From NCBI RefSeq assembly GCF_034702125.1, contig NC_085868.1, positions 42,832,209-42,896,208 on the forward strand: a DNA stretch of 64,000 nucleotides, read 5' to 3'. The translations under genes were made by a program, and so were the position numbers. Within the stretch, counting starts at the first letter, position 1; each line of letters opens with the position of its first letter. The notes below the pieces were generated by a model that was not told the origin of the DNA, did no database searches, and saw only the letters and a list, made by a program, of their open reading frames with translations. Below, piece by piece: positions 1 to 13,539 of this stretch. Source of the DNA: Engraulis encrasicolus. Taxonomy: Eukaryota; Chordata; Actinopteri; Clupeiformes; Engraulidae.

Positions 1-350
1 CACCTGATGCAGCACGAAGGCTAATGTCTCATGAAGTGTGTTGCTCAAGCCGTCATGTGTATACCCGTGTAATAGAGTGTGTCGAGCGGATGGAGTGGTC
101 AGTCATAATGATGAGCAAAACAAGGAATGTGCAAAAATACTCTTTCTTTTATTTTCTTAAAGCCGGCAGTTTCAACAAACAGGACAAACAAAAACACTGA
201 TGAAAAACACAAAAGAAAATTGGGACAATAGCCCACGAAGCTAGGCTACTCTCTTCTGTCAGTTACTCACAGAGCTCAAGACATGTGTCTTCTCAGTGCA
301 GCGGCCCTCTCCCAAATGAGCCGACTCTCTCACAGTCGTGACACAATTAA
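1..350. other. Unique-looking non-coding sequence
   Basis: No open frame of note, no tandem repeat and no inverted repeat was seen. Base composition is ordinary for the window. Confidence 0.5.
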
Positions 351-353
351 ATT

Positions 354-470
354 CAAGTCAAGTCAAGTCAAAGTTTATTTATAGAGCACTTTAAAATAGG
401 CCTACAACAAGATAGGTGACCAAAGTGCTGGACAGGCAGATAAAAGGACTTGAGGACCCCTTAAGACACA
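354..470 (-). mobile_element. LINE 3' tail, L2-like, ending in (CAAGT)n
   Basis: About three CAAGT units at 354-370 are followed by CAAAGTTTATTTATAGAGCA and then a short body with ACCAAAGTGCTGGACAG. Read on the minus strand this is the familiar fish pattern of a conserved AAAGTGCTCTATAAATAAA end followed by a short tandem tail, as in L2-type LINEs and SINEs that share their tail. Only the tail is present and no reverse transcriptase frame is nearby, so this is a 5'-truncated copy. The family name is from memory of the pattern. Confidence 0.55.
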
Positions 471-1289
471 CAAAGACAACAAAAAATTAAAATAAACATA
501 GAAACAGTGTAATCTTTGAAGCGCTTAAAACAATATAATAACCAATGGAAAGTGCATATATACAAGAAGCGTCTGAAAAAATAAAAAGAGGTTAGTTAAG
601 GTGCCAATAAATGCTAAAACTACAGAGGGCTCATGTAAAAATCAATCAACTCATCTAGAAAGATTTGAACAGTTCTAAACATTTTCCACACATGTATACA
701 AATATAACAACAATGTGCTGACGTCAAATATTTCAAGGAACCCTTACGTACGATTTGAAACTAATATTTTATTCGGACTAGGCCTAATTGTTATTTTCCC
801 GCGCATCGCGGAGACCCAGTGAAAAGCGCTTCCAGACCTTCAGTCTGGTTTGGTCCTGCCCACGGAAGACAACGACAGGGAAATATCCACAAACATTTCG
901 TTTGACCATGAGGTTAACAAAACTACAGCATGAAATGATTCAGATGTTAAATGTGCGCACTGAAGGAATCTTACCATTAGCCTACTGTTGTTTGCAATGA
1001 ATAAAGCTTGCACTGTTTAAAACCTGTGTCGCGTCTTTGTTCTGAAACACGTGTAACAAACATTTCTAGTTTACATATTAAAAAGGTGTAACAAATGAAC
1101 CAGCACAAAAGGTGCTTGTAAACATCCCCAAAACCCACAGCAAACATATACAACACAGCTTGTATTTTCAGTGTCTTTGGAAACTGTGGTTTTAGTCCAT
1201 GCACTTTGCAACATTGAAACCATAAGCGGGAGGAACCGCTCTTAAAGTGGCAGACGCATTGCGCTCTGTTACAACCCGCCATGTGCATT
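471..1289. other. Non-coding sequence without recognised features
   Basis: AT-rich sequence with short A/T runs. The open frames at 788-1000 (+) and 977-1288 (-) have no recognisable domain and no splice or start context. I see no repeat structure here. Confidence 0.5.
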
Positions 1290-1758
1290 TCATTTTTTTT
1301 TTTTTAACTTCTATTGATTGCATTTGGAAAACAACATATTTTTGCTCTAAGGAAATCAGGCTCTTTTTTCTTCACTAAAAACTGTGCCTTCAGTTGGCAA
1401 ACTGATTGTGATTTGCAGGGGTGAAATGGGGTGAAAAGGGCAAAAATTTAAAGTCAATTAATCATGAAAATGGCATATACTGTATGTAAAGCCTTTTTTC
1501 ATACAGAAAATTACAGTCCACCGTTCTTAACATCTGCTGTGTCTGGAGTGCCCATTTATTTTAAAGTTGAACATGCTCAGGTACTTAGACATTTATGTAT
1601 TTAATAACTAATGGGATTCAAGTGTTCTCAGGCTGGCTATTACCTGATCAGATGAGACAGGATGTGAGGTGTTGCTTTTATATCACTTTTTCACACAGTA
1701 CTGTACCTAGTTAACAGCATATAAGTTTCAATTGATAAGTACTATATAAAACGTATGT

Positions 1759-1925
<167 letters not shown>

Positions 1926-2399
1926 ATGAATTGTAGCTCTTTCCCATCTCCCTTTGCCTGCTTTGGGACACTGTTGGGGGTATGCTATGGTATAACATTT
2001 CTTTCACCGGAGTTCCTTGCTGTTGCACATTCCCCAGCTGTTCTCTTGGTGAGTGACTGAATGAGCGAGTGAGTGAGTAGTAGTCTCATGGGAAAGGCTT
2101 TCAGGGGAAGTTTGGGATGAGATGTTCTGATTGAGATGCCCGGGCTTAGCCTGGATCAAGCAGGCCTGTCCTGATACTTCCCTGCACCCCACACTGGATA
2201 ACATACAGGCTACGGGACAGGGACAGCTCTGCTGACACATCTGCTAATGTGTTGGTGGGATGGGCTGGTGGAGACAGGAGAAGATCCTGGAAGAGGGTTG
2301 TTACAAGGGCCACTCAGAGTGGGAGAGACGGGGGGAGATAGCATGATATTTCCTCAATTATAGCACTGATCACTGTTGGATGTACTCTCCCGTTCAGGG

Positions 2400-2455
2400 C
2401 CTCTCTCTCTCTCTCTCTCTCTCCTCTCGCTCTCGCTCTCTCTCTCTCTCTCTCG

Positions 2456-2492
<37 letters not shown>
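2400..2492. repeat. (CT)n microsatellite with CG interruptions
   Basis: Polypyrimidine tract of CT units with several CTCG interruptions. Copy 2 of the duplication has only CT-rich degenerate sequence at the matching place (8950-9065). Confidence 0.96.
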
Positions 2493-2495
<3 letters not shown>

Positions 2496-2649
2496 GCATA
2501 TCAATTCGTCTCTCCCCATCACCCTTCCTAAATGGGAGAGTGCTGCTAATGCACTATCAGGATCTCTTTTGACTGCCCAACTGCACACACCAGGGTGAGG
2601 ATGATGAGGATGATGATGAGGACGAGGGGCTCCAGGATTAAAATGGGCT

Positions 2650-2940
2650 AGTTAGCGACTTCTCACTTCCTCTGTAATCTCCCTCTTGATGGGAGAGTGC
2701 CAATGCCTTGTCCACACCAAGAGTGAACTACGCTGCCTGGTAGCGGAGGTAGCAGAAGAAGTTTCGCCGTGAATTCGCTGTATTTGCTCTGGACGTGACA
2801 TTGACATGTTTGATTTAGCTAATCACATAACGACTCTGGCTTGATCGCCTGGGACATTCGGAAAAATAAAAATTCCATTTGTTTTTCTCCGAACGACATC
2901 ATAGCTCATTACCATAATATTAGCTGACTTTTTATCGACC
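2650..2940. mobile_element. MITE-like insertion, copy 1 of the GTCCACACCAAGAG family
   Basis: This segment is missing from the matching point of the second duplication copy (between 9180 and 9187), where flanking sequence runs straight on. It starts near TTGTCCACACCAAGAGTGAA, passes TAGCGGAGGTAGCAGAAGAA and ends near ACCATAATATTAGCTGAC. A longer copy lies at 3270-3625. No target duplication was resolved. The superfamily is unknown, and calling it a MITE is inference from the presence/absence pattern and the small size. Confidence 0.6.
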
Positions 2941-3239
2941 AGAGCAGGGGATGGCAGCTGAGAGGTGGAGTAACAGGGGATCAAAGCAGTTGGGGGCGAG
3001 GTGTCAATGTGGGGGTGGGAGGGGAGGCACTGGGGGTGTTGGAGGATAGGGATGGTGCTTACTGTATGGTTCAACCTCCCTAAAGGTTAGTGCTTCAGAG
3101 AGGGAGAGCAAGAGGGTTTTAGTCTCAGCGATGGTGTGTGTCTGTGAAAAGAGAAAAACATGAAGCATTACAATGCTTTTAGTCATGTACTTTTGTTTAA
3201 TATGTATATTCATTATTTAAATATTCAAGCTTCCCCAAC

Positions 3240-3640
3240 GGCACACACCAGGGTGAGGATGAAGATGGGCTATTTAGCAACTTCTCACTTCCTCTGTAAT
3301 CACCCTCTCGATGAGAGAGTGCTAATGCCTTGTCCACACCAAGAGCGAACTACGCTGCCTGGTAGCGGAGGTAGCAGAAGAACTTTCGCCTTGAATTTGC
3401 TGTATTCACTCTGGACGTGACATTGACATGTTTGATTTAGCTAATCACATAACAGCTCTGGCTTGACAGCCTGGTGACATTCAGAGGTATGAACATTCCA
3501 ATTGGTTTTCGCCGAACCACGTCATAGCTCATTACCATAATATTAGCTGACTTCGCTCTGGTCGCTCAGTTCTCTTTGCCCCTGGCGAATTCGCTCTGGT
3601 CGCGCTGGTCACGTGCCCTCTATAGAGAAATAATGACTTC
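3240..3640. mobile_element. Second copy of the GTCCACACCAAGAG element with adjoining duplicated sequence
   Basis: From CACACACCAGGGTGAGGATG (3241) onward this repeats 2584-2935, so there is a local partial duplication of the block that includes the insertion. Its far end is longer and contains GAATTCGCTCTGGTCGCG, whose reverse complement (CCAGAGCGAATTC) resembles the left end (CCAAGAGCGAAC). This suggests terminal inverted repeats of about 12 bp. Confidence 0.6.
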
Positions 3641-3818
3641 CGTCACTCAATGACTGGTCGTCCTCTGGACAGATTGGAGGTAGAGAGCCATCAGTGTGCG
3701 CCTGCCTGCCCCTGTTGTGTTCTCCTGGTGATTTATCCATCTCCGCCAGCTTTGAAGTATTCTCCGGGCCGCCCTGCAGGAGTGTGGCTCAGGCCAGGCA
3801 GAAATTATTTTCAGACAT

Positions 3819-4019
<201 letters not shown>

Positions 4020-4165
4020 TACGACGAGGGATATTGCATTGTCAGTGAGTGAGTATGTGTGTGTCTGCTAGTGTGTCTGCATGTTTTTATTTTGTCCCTT
4101 GCTTGTCTCTCATCACTTTTTCATGGCCAACCTTTCCACAATGTCTGCTCTTCTATTGACACCCC

Positions 4166-4319
<154 letters not shown>

Positions 4320-4461
4320 GCCAAAGAACAAACAAGAGATCAGCTGCCCCAGAAGCCTCATAGGAGTCTGTCAGTCTCCATACCTGCCTTCAGCAAACAC
4401 TTCATACAGCAACGCTCAACTGCAACAAATATGATATGAACTGCAATGGACATGAAGTGTT

Positions 4462-4625
4462 CCCGGTGGGCCCTGCACCCTCACGGGCCCCTATTTTCAG
4501 AAATGTGATTAAAAAAAAAGGGGCCCACAAGGGTGCGGGGGGCCCACGAGGGTGCGGGAGGCCCAGCGGTGAGCCAGTTCTGTGCCACTAATTATGAGGG
4601 GCCCTATTTCTCCCCCCCGTCCAGG
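4462..4625. repeat. GGGCCC-rich fold-back segment
   Basis: GTGGGCCCTGCACCCTCACG at the left is answered by CACGAGGGTGCGGG and CAAGGGTGCGGGG at the right, around an A-rich centre near 4510. It is GC-rich compared with its surroundings and contains several GGGCCC sites. It may belong to one of the GGGCCC-bearing repeat groups elsewhere in the window, but I could not define its ends. Confidence 0.45.
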
Positions 4626-4799
4626 CCTGTTTGCAGTAGCAGACAATTCCGTCATGGCTTTGATGGAGCTGTATCCAGTGGGCGGTGTAAAACAATTATT
4701 TCTCAAGCCCGTTATCAGAAGAAATTGTTTTGTCCCTGAAAAACAAATGCATTTTTAAAGGAAACAACATGAGTTATATTACGAAATAATGAATGTTCC

Positions 4800-5515
4800 T
4801 GCAGAAGGGCATTGACACAAAGATAAAACAATTTTTCTAAAGGTCATTGTGTAGATGCTGTTAACTTGATGGTTTTCAAGGTGTTTTTGCTCAGTTATGG
4901 ACACATTTTCACATAAAGTTTGGAGGTTGGGTTGCACATCCACAAAACAATAATCCAGGTGCCAGACAAGAGCGGGAGACAGTGTGATGAAGTGGTCTGA
5001 CTCTGCACACTGGGAATGAGCTCCAAAAATATAAACTTTATTTCAGCCTGAGGAAGATCCCACTGGTGGATCGAAACATTGCCATTTATATTTACATTTG
5101 TAAATGTAAAAGAAATAAAAAGTTTACATTTTTGGAGCTCATTCCCAGTGTACAGACCACTTCATCACACATTTTTACATAAACCATAACGTAAAAAATT
5201 GAAATTCTTCCAAGTTACTGCATGCAATATGTATCTTGTGGACATGTTTGTCACACATTTTTAACAGCATGTGGAATTTTTCTAAAGGTTATTTTGTAGA
5301 TGCTGTTTGACTTTCTAGTTTTCTCTACAGCACTGGCCTTACGCATTACTGTCTAAGTCACCCTCACAGTTTTGTAACATGATGGACATATTTTCATATG
5401 AACTATATAACATGTTATAAATAACATTTCTTCCAAGTCACTGCCAAATGTGTCTCTTGTGGACATACTTGTGCTTGTGAGACATTTTTAACAGCATGTG
5501 GATCTGACTGATGTG
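4800..5515. repeat. Degenerate tandem repeat of about 225 bp
   Basis: TTTTAACAGCATGTGGA occurs near 5260 and 5489, and TTCTTCCAAGTYACTGC near 5207 and 5428. The phrase TTTTTCTAAAGGTYATT plus GTAGATGCTGTT occurs near 4834 and 5279. The spacing indicates two to three diverged units of about 225 bp, the first split by a fold-back insertion at about 4978-5173. Confidence 0.65.
4978..5173. mobile_element. Fold-back element with hammerhead-like hairpin
   Basis: The left arm, AGTGTGATGAAGTGGTCTGA through GGGAATGAGCTCCAAAAAT, reappears inverted at the right as ATTTTTGGAGCTCATTCCC and CAGACCACTTCATCACAC. The centre has CTGAGGA (5048-5054), a GATCC/GGATC hairpin (5056-5072) and GAAAC (5073-5077), then an A/T palindrome. 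CUGANGA, a helix, then GAAA is the order of conserved bases in hammerhead ribozymes, which are known from Penelope-like retroelements. Activity and family are not demonstrated. Confidence 0.55.
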
Positions 5516-5571
5516 GCTGCCATCACCAGACACACTGTGGTGCTCAGCATTCTCAACCTTGATAAAGAGCA

Positions 5572-5709
5572 GAGCCACACACATACACACACACGAACAT
5601 ACACGCACGCACGCACGCATGCACACACACACGCGCGCGCACACACACACGCACGCACACACACAGATACACACAGATACACACACACACACACGCATGC
5701 ACACACGCA

Positions 5710-5741
<32 letters not shown>

Positions 5742-5826
5742 CAGACACGCACGCACACACACACACACACACACACACCCCCACACACACACAAACACAC
5801 ACACACACATACGCACAAACACAAAT

Positions 5827-5869
<43 letters not shown>

Positions 5870-5967
5870 GAAACACACACACGCACACACACACACACAC
5901 AGACACGCACACACACAAAGAAACACACACACGCACACAGACACGCACACACAAACACATACACACA

Positions 5968-6022
<55 letters not shown>
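5572..6022. repeat. Long imperfect (CA)n tract with (CG), (GCAC), (AGAC) and (AAAC) variants
   Basis: About 450 bp of CA-dominated sequence with ordered interruptions: ACGC runs, CGCGCG near 5633, AGATAC, AACAC and a small duplicated phrase AAAGAAACACACACACGCAC near 5867 and 5917. The 318-residue minus-strand frame through it is composition only. Confidence 0.96.
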
Positions 6023-6024
<2 letters not shown>

Positions 6025-6450
6025 TGTCATTGACCTGGCTCGGTCGCAGGTGACGCGTGATCCATGACAGGAATCATATAATTTTTTATGAAGCGGCCGT
6101 TGACTTGTCACTCGGCTATGTAAAGAAAGACACAACATGCTGTCTGTGTCTGTGACTTGTGGTCCCTTTGGCTGGCTGTGACAACAAGAGCAATATACAT
6201 GCCACCGTGCAATAGATCCTTTGGGGATAAAAGGATTACTCTGAGTATGGAGAAAAAGAAAAGGTCCCCATGCACCGTCATCCAGCCATTTTAATGATGC
6301 CCCCGCGCAGTGACACAGCATTGGGGCAGCAGAATGAGGGGCAAAAGAAATAATGCTCTCTGTATACCCACCATCTCCCCCAAGGGGGTGCATCACATTT
6401 GAACTTGACCCCACATAAAAATACAAAAAAATCGGCAAAGGCATGCTACA
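6023..6450. other. Unique-looking non-coding sequence
   Basis: No repeat or gene recognised. The minus-strand frame across 5488-6444 extends here from the microsatellite but shows no domain. Confidence 0.45.
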
Positions 6451-6452
6451 TG

Positions 6453-6602
6453 CAGGGAAGCCGGCAGAGGGGACACAGTGGTCACTTGTCCTGAGCCCAG
6501 GGAGAGAGAGAGGAGGCCCAGAATTGGATTCTCATTACATTGTATGTATTGGGTTTCGGGCCCTTTCAGATGTCCCGGGCCCAGTCAAATATACCGTAGC
6601 CC
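6453..6602 (+). mobile_element. Degenerate copy of the CAGGG/GGGCCC hAT-like MITE
   Basis: It begins CAGGGAAGCCGGCAG and contains GTCCTGAGCCCAGGGAGAGA, AGGCCCAGAATTGG, TCATTACATTGTATGTATTG, GGGCCCTTTCAGATG and CCGGGCCCAG, in the same order as 48888-49029 and, inverted, 32867-33019. The right end is too diverged for the 8-bp duplication to be read. Confidence 0.75.
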
Positions 6603-6909
6603 ACACCTACACAGTACACCACTGGATGTTTGCGGTTCGCTTGAACTCTCCCCATTCAGCAGATTAGGCTGGCACAACTAGCAGGGATGAGCAGGCAGAG
6701 TGGAGAAGGGTGGGAAAGGAAGGTTTGTTCATTCACTTCATTCACTAGTTCTGCACTTTTGCAGCCCACTTGGCAAATGTGGGTTCACGGATGTGAACCG
6801 TAAAGAGGAGAAAAGACACCTGTTAGAAAAAAAGATTTACAGGTGGTCTGAGGCTGAGCCTGGTGAAAACACTCTGATAATTGGAGTAGGCCTATGTTAA
6901 GACTTTTTT
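6603..6909. other. Non-coding sequence without recognised features
   Basis: No repeat, hairpin or credible coding frame was seen. Confidence 0.45.
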
Positions 6910-7056
6910 TTTTTTAAATTTAAACAAAAGCTGCCCCCATTAAAATAGCTCAGATCTCGGAAAGGGCTGAGCCAAAAAATGCAGCATCACCGGGTACTGA
7001 CAAGTCAAGGGTAGCGTGAGCAATGCAACAGCATATTGAAATTGGCTGAAGTGGTC
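6910..7056 (-). mobile_element. Half copy of the TTAA/AGGGACAG MITE family
   Basis: On the minus strand it reads TTAAAGGACCACTTCAGCCA, ATTTCAATATGCTGTTGCAT, TGCTCACGCTACCC, then GACAAGTC, GGTGATGCTGCA, CTCAGCCCTTTCCGAGAT and GGGGGCAGC. This follows the left half of the full element at 60962-61365. The missing half lies beyond the poly-A/T stretch at 6905-6915. Confidence 0.75.
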
Positions 7057-7522
7057 CTTTAATAATGACAAATGACCAACTGCCTTGTTTCCATGGCAAC
7101 ACAATCACCTTCAGGGTGCTATAACAGACTGCCAAGATAAGGGTCATGTGATTTTGGGCTTGTTTAGTGGTCAGGTCCCAAAATACTGCCAACATATCAG
7201 TGACACTTTCATGAAGGATCTTTTTTCCTCGGGGAGCCTCCAGCTAAAGCACATAGTCTACACTGGAGGTCACACACAGTGGGATCTGAGCTGAAAAACA
7301 AATTAAGATTTTTACATTCAGATATCTATGGTTTTATTTTTTGATTACTTGCAAAAATTTGGTGCAGGTCATTCACCACTGACTCCACCATTGACTTGGT
7401 ACTCTGCTGACTCTCTGTCTCTCTCTGGAAGCTAAAGAAGAAGAGAGCACATTTGGTGTTTGCATCACGTGCATGCAGACCTCTGAATAGATCTGCCAAT
7501 GGATGGCAGACTAGAGTTCTCC

Positions 7523-7525
<3 letters not shown>
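7057..7525. other. Non-coding sequence without recognised features
   Basis: No repeat structure or coding evidence was found. Confidence 0.45.

Positions 7526-7609
<84 letters not shown>
7526..7609. repeat. (CT)n microsatellite
   Basis: About 40 CT units with one terminal CCCT interruption. The SLSL and ERER frames are artefacts. Confidence 0.97.
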
Positions 7610-7611
<2 letters not shown>

Positions 7612-7859
7612 TCATTCACATAAAATAGATTACATAGTTGTCTTGAACGGATGCAGTCTTTGGCAGATTGGGTATAATCAGTACACCATTTCTACTGTAC
7701 TGCCAGAGACGTTTTGACAAACATTGGATATTTCCATGCATGTGCCAACTTCATTTAATTTATTTACTTCATTTAAACTTCAGTCTAATTTCATGTTGTC
7801 GGTTTCTGCGGCCCAAAAGGAAATGTGTCGGAATGTAGAGCTCAGATATCATACATGTG

Positions 7860-9530
<1,671 letters not shown>

Positions 9531-9765
9531 ACGTAAAATGTTTGGCAACATTTGCTTTTATTTTATCTCTAATCTGATAAGATGAGAGCTAAATAAATAT
9601 AAGAGAGATAATACGAGAGATAAAATTAGATGACGTACTGAAGATTCTAAAAAGTGGAAAGCTGCCATCTTCTTACAGTAAGGAATTTTGAAAACAGATT
9701 GTCTTTGTATGCCTTGGTAATGTATTTGTGTGTGAGTGTGTAAGTCTATGCACTGAGGGCATTAA

Positions 9766-10240
9766 AGGATAACTTCTGCCAATTTCAATATGCTGTTGTA
9801 TGCTGTCTCAGGACGTGCTGTGCTAGTCTGGGGGGCTAAAATTGTTTGCTGAAAACATGACTCATAGCCCCCAGTCTAGCACAGCACGTCCTGAGACCGC
9901 CACTATTTCAGCTCGACCAAAAAAGAAAGCAAAACATTTCACCACCTTGTTTCCTGGAAACATTAGACCAGGGCTATTCAGTTAGAATTTCAATTGGGAC
10001 GCATTTCAAGACCAAAACATTTAGTTGGGCCGCACATTTTCAGCCATCACTAACACATGATAAAGACATTTTTCAAGCACTTTAAAAGTTCTAACTACTA
10101 TTTCAGCTCGACCAAAAAGTAAGCAAACCATTTCACCACCTTGTTTCCTGGAAATACTGGACACTCATTTACGTCTCCCTGTCTCCCAGTACAGCACATC
10201 CTGCGACCGCCATTATTTCAGCTCGACCAGGAAAGGGCAC
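9766..10240 (+). mobile_element. TTAA-associated MITE end with hairpin and tandem parts
   Basis: TTAA at 9762-9765 is followed by AGGATAACTTCTGCCAATTT, matching the ends at 7056 and 60962. A hairpin follows: TCTCAGGACGTGCTGTGCTA (about 9808) is answered by TAGCACAGCACGTCCTGAGA (about 9878), with CCCCC/GGGGG at the loop side. TTTCAGCTCGACC then occurs three times (about 9906, 10101, 10215), two of them with the phrase CATTTCACCACCTTGTTTCC. A different repeat fragment (GGGCTATTCAGTTAGAATTT, 9967-10095) appears inserted between copies. The right terminus was not found. Confidence 0.6.
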
Positions 10241-11198
10241 CTCCCAAGAAGAAGTGGTCTCCTTATCAGGACTGGGTTCAGCTCCCTCAGTCAGCCGTAG
10301 AAATGGGACACTAACTCTTTATGCTCTTGGCTTTCTCACTGAAACTTGTGCTGTTTGCAATATATTGTACAACGCTCACTTCCTCTTTCTCTATCTTCAT
10401 TTATCTCTTACTCCCTCTTCCTGTCTCTCTATCCTTCTGTAACACACACTCCTAATCTTGTGGCCACACATGAGCACCAACCATGGTTAACTCAAAGAGG
10501 TGGGATTTGAGAATAATATGACTGAGCACCCTTTCGTGATTCAGTGCTTGTTACTATTGGTAGGGCCTATTCCGTGCAAGGACACACATACCTGTATGAA
10601 GAAGTAGCTTTGCTGTACTGGTATACCAATGCCCTATTGTAATGAATGCCAGTGTAACAGATGCCAATTAGCAGAATTCACCAGTACTATGTTTTTGAAC
10701 CTCGCTCCCGAAGATACAAATGTTGTAATATGGGCCTAGACCTTTAGCTCAGTGATTTCAAACCTCTGCTTCCCACGCCGAAATGGGGCGTTGACTGCAA
10801 GGTTGTGAGTTTGCACTCTGAGTTGTGGGCTGTGCAGGATGATTACACCAGGAATCGATCTTAATTACATGCTAGGTTTGAGCTCGCCACAAGCAAAGTC
10901 TACCACATGGGTAGCCTGCAGAGAAGTGTTATGGATGAATTATAAAATAATAAAATAATAATGAGCTCAGGTGTCCTGTGGCCATAGAGAAGTATCCGGA
11001 ACCACCCGGGCCAATTCGGACCCTTCATGTAATTAATATACTGTGTACTTGAAAAGATTGGTTTCTGCATCTCTAGTGGCTTCAAAGCAAGCAGGCGCTC
11101 ATTACAGTCCCAATCACAGAGGGCCCGGAATGCTAATTAAAGGATGCAAATCGTCTGCTTTTGGGTTCTGAGACCCAGACAAAACTCGACACATCGTG
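10241..11198. other. Mostly unique sequence with a degenerate tRNA-like patch
   Basis: At 10740-10830 (+), TTTAGCTCAGTGATTTCAA and GGTTGTGAGTTTGCACTC recall the A and B boxes of a tRNA-derived SINE but are badly decayed. The rest shows no repeat or gene. Confidence 0.4.
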
Positions 11199-11925
11199 CA
11201 CTGTAAAAGATTGTCGTGATTTCACATTAGAATTCTACATCAAGAAGATGTATATACCAGTTTACTATTCACTGCTGTAATGTGCAATGCATTGTGGGAT
11301 ATCATATAGAGTACAATTCACAATTGTAAATGTACAGCAGCACATAATACTTTTTACATCATACTGTTGTAAAGATCTGTTTTGTCAGGGCTGCTGTCCT
11401 AATGCAAATGTATGCAAAGCCACATGCAGAAATTATGGAGCTCAGGTCACATTCTGATTGGATGCTTTTTAAACATGCATACAGGCCTGATAGAGGTGGA
11501 GAGGATTTGAACTGATTTGAACTCTTCAATCGCACACACCTGGTCATGAGCAAGGAGGTAGACGTAGGAGCGTTTACAGACATCATCGGAGCGTAGTACG
11601 GAATGATAGCAAGGGGAGTCCAATTTTCTTCTTCCATGGTCAAATTGGAAGCATGGTAAAGTGTGGAACAGGTCATAGGATACAATAGTGAATGTTTGTC
11701 ACCTGTCCTTAATTATCCCCCACAATTAATGCTGACCGACAGCTGCAGTAAATTTGACCACAAACTGAGCACTGACAACCGGATATTCTCTTTCTACCAA
11801 ATTTGTGGAGTACAAATTTTGTCCATCATGGCATCGCACACACTGACCATGTGCACCATGTCATTAAGCATAAATGTATTAGTTCTATGGCATTAAAGCA
11901 ACACCTTATACTACGAAGACAATAG

Positions 11926-12186
11926 GAGCCAATTTGGATTGGAGCCAATTTTGGTCCCCTAGGGGAAATTCTTTCTCTGCATTTATCCCATTTGGGCAAG
12001 TGAATCACATTGAAGTACACACACTAGTCCGTAGCAGTGGGCTGCCTGCTGAGTGGCGCCCGGGGAGCTGTGTGGGGGTTAGGTGCCTTGCTCAAGGGCA
12101 CTTCAGCTGCGGTCCGGTCGGGCATTGAACCGGGAACCCTTGGGTTGCCAACCCAGGGCTCTAACCACTGAGCCACGACTGTCCCC
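11926..12186 (-). mobile_element. tRNA-derived SINE
   Basis: On the minus strand a tRNA-like head starts near 12186. Its A box TGGCTCAGTGG lies at 12175-12165 and its B box GGTTCAATGCC at 12131-12121, 44 bp apart as in tRNA genes. The body has GTGCCCTTGAGCAAGGCACC (about 12098-12079) and a 3' part with GATTCACTTGCCCAAATGGG and GGGATAAATGCAGAG. These are typical fish SINE sequences transcribed by RNA polymerase III and moved by a partner LINE. The 3' end near 11926 is uncertain. Confidence 0.85.
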
Positions 12187-12589
12187 AACTATTACACTGT
12201 GGCCAATGCATTTTCCATTGAGTGATACTGCTTACCCAATCTACCTTCTTTGGTCATGAGCCAGCTGATTGTAAATGACGTCCAGGTGCGCTAATTCAGC
12301 TCAGTGCAATTCAAAACGGGCTTCTCTCTGCTAAAAGAGCATGGGAGAGGCCAATGATGGTTTGTCCATTTATACAGACGATGGGCAGGTCAGAGCATAA
12401 AACGATGCTCAGGTGTGGCAGCCCCCCTGTGGTCCAATTTGGCTTTTTGATGGCTTCGGCAACAGAATATATCTCAAAATCCCATGAGAAGGAATGGAAT
12501 GGCCCAGGACCATTATTTTCAAAGACTGAATGTTGTGAAGTTTCCAGTGTTTGCGTTGGAAGAACACAAACATTAGCTGGCAACTTGTT

Positions 12590-12935
12590 GCTAGCATTTT
12601 GGTGTAATTTTACAACAATTAGCTGGCAACTTTTTATTGCCAGCAATTTGCTTTAATTTTACTTCAATGAGCTGGCAACTTTTCACCAGCAATTTAATTC
12701 AATTTCACACCAATGAGCTGGCAACTTTTTTGCCAGCAAATTTTGTTTGTAATTTTACAGCAATTAGCTGGCAACATTTTATTGCCAGCAATTTGCTTTA
12801 ATTTTACTTCAATGAGCTGGCAACTTTTCACCAGCAATTTAATTTAATTTCACACCAATGAGCTGGCAACTTTTTTGCCAGCAAATTTGTTGTAATTTTA
12901 CAACAATTAGCTGGTAACTTTTCACCAGCACTTCA
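12590..12935. repeat. Higher-order tandem repeat: 147-bp unit of three about 50-bp monomers
   Basis: The monomer core is CAATKAGCTGGCAACTTTT followed by CCAGCAATTT. Three monomer types alternate (TTATTGCCAGCAATTTGC, TCACCAGCAATTTAATT, TTTTGCCAGCAAATT), and the set repeats from about 12612 and 12758, with a third set starting at 12903 and decaying. Related single monomers recur at 14310-14415 inside the same element. Confidence 0.85.
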
Positions 12936-13539
12936 ACTCAACTTCACCTTACTGGTGCAATGTGCAATTAATGAAGATTGGCCAACAGGCTGGCCCACTT
13001 GAGCCATGAAACTTCCCACACATTAAAAGGACAGGTGTTTCAGTTATTTTGTCCAACCACTGTGTAGACAATTCCACATATATATGGAATGTTTACTTAC
13101 AAACATGGATCAGAATGAAAACTTTTTGGAACTGAAAACCAATCCATTTAAGAATATCCTTATACTTTTTTAAACACTATCTTAGAATGAGCCCAGTCTG
13201 TTTTTAAACTGTAGTTCTAGAGCAGGAGCATCAATGAATGGGAACATTCTAGGAACTTGTTAGCTTTTTGATACAGATCTCTCTTGTTACTCTGTTGACA
13301 CACTCTATACCTAACCAATCTGTCAATTAGTGCCTTGCCTCACTTTATTACTAATCACTTTCATGCCGTGATTCAATGATTGCCAGCACCTGCCCAATGC
13401 CTGATTACTCTGGTCACATGGTTCACTTGCCCCACTATATAAACCTGGACTGTCACACTGCTTTGGTTGCTTGTCTGAATGGCACAGCATAGCGCCTGAC
13501 TCACTGGCGCTCACTGGTACTGGTAATCAATTGATTAGC

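Noticed and set aside
5488..6444. 318-residue minus-strand open frame (Cys-Val repeats) and its plus-strand counterparts
   Set aside because: It is the translation of the imperfect CA tract. The flanking part has no domain, and equal-length frames exist on the other strand.
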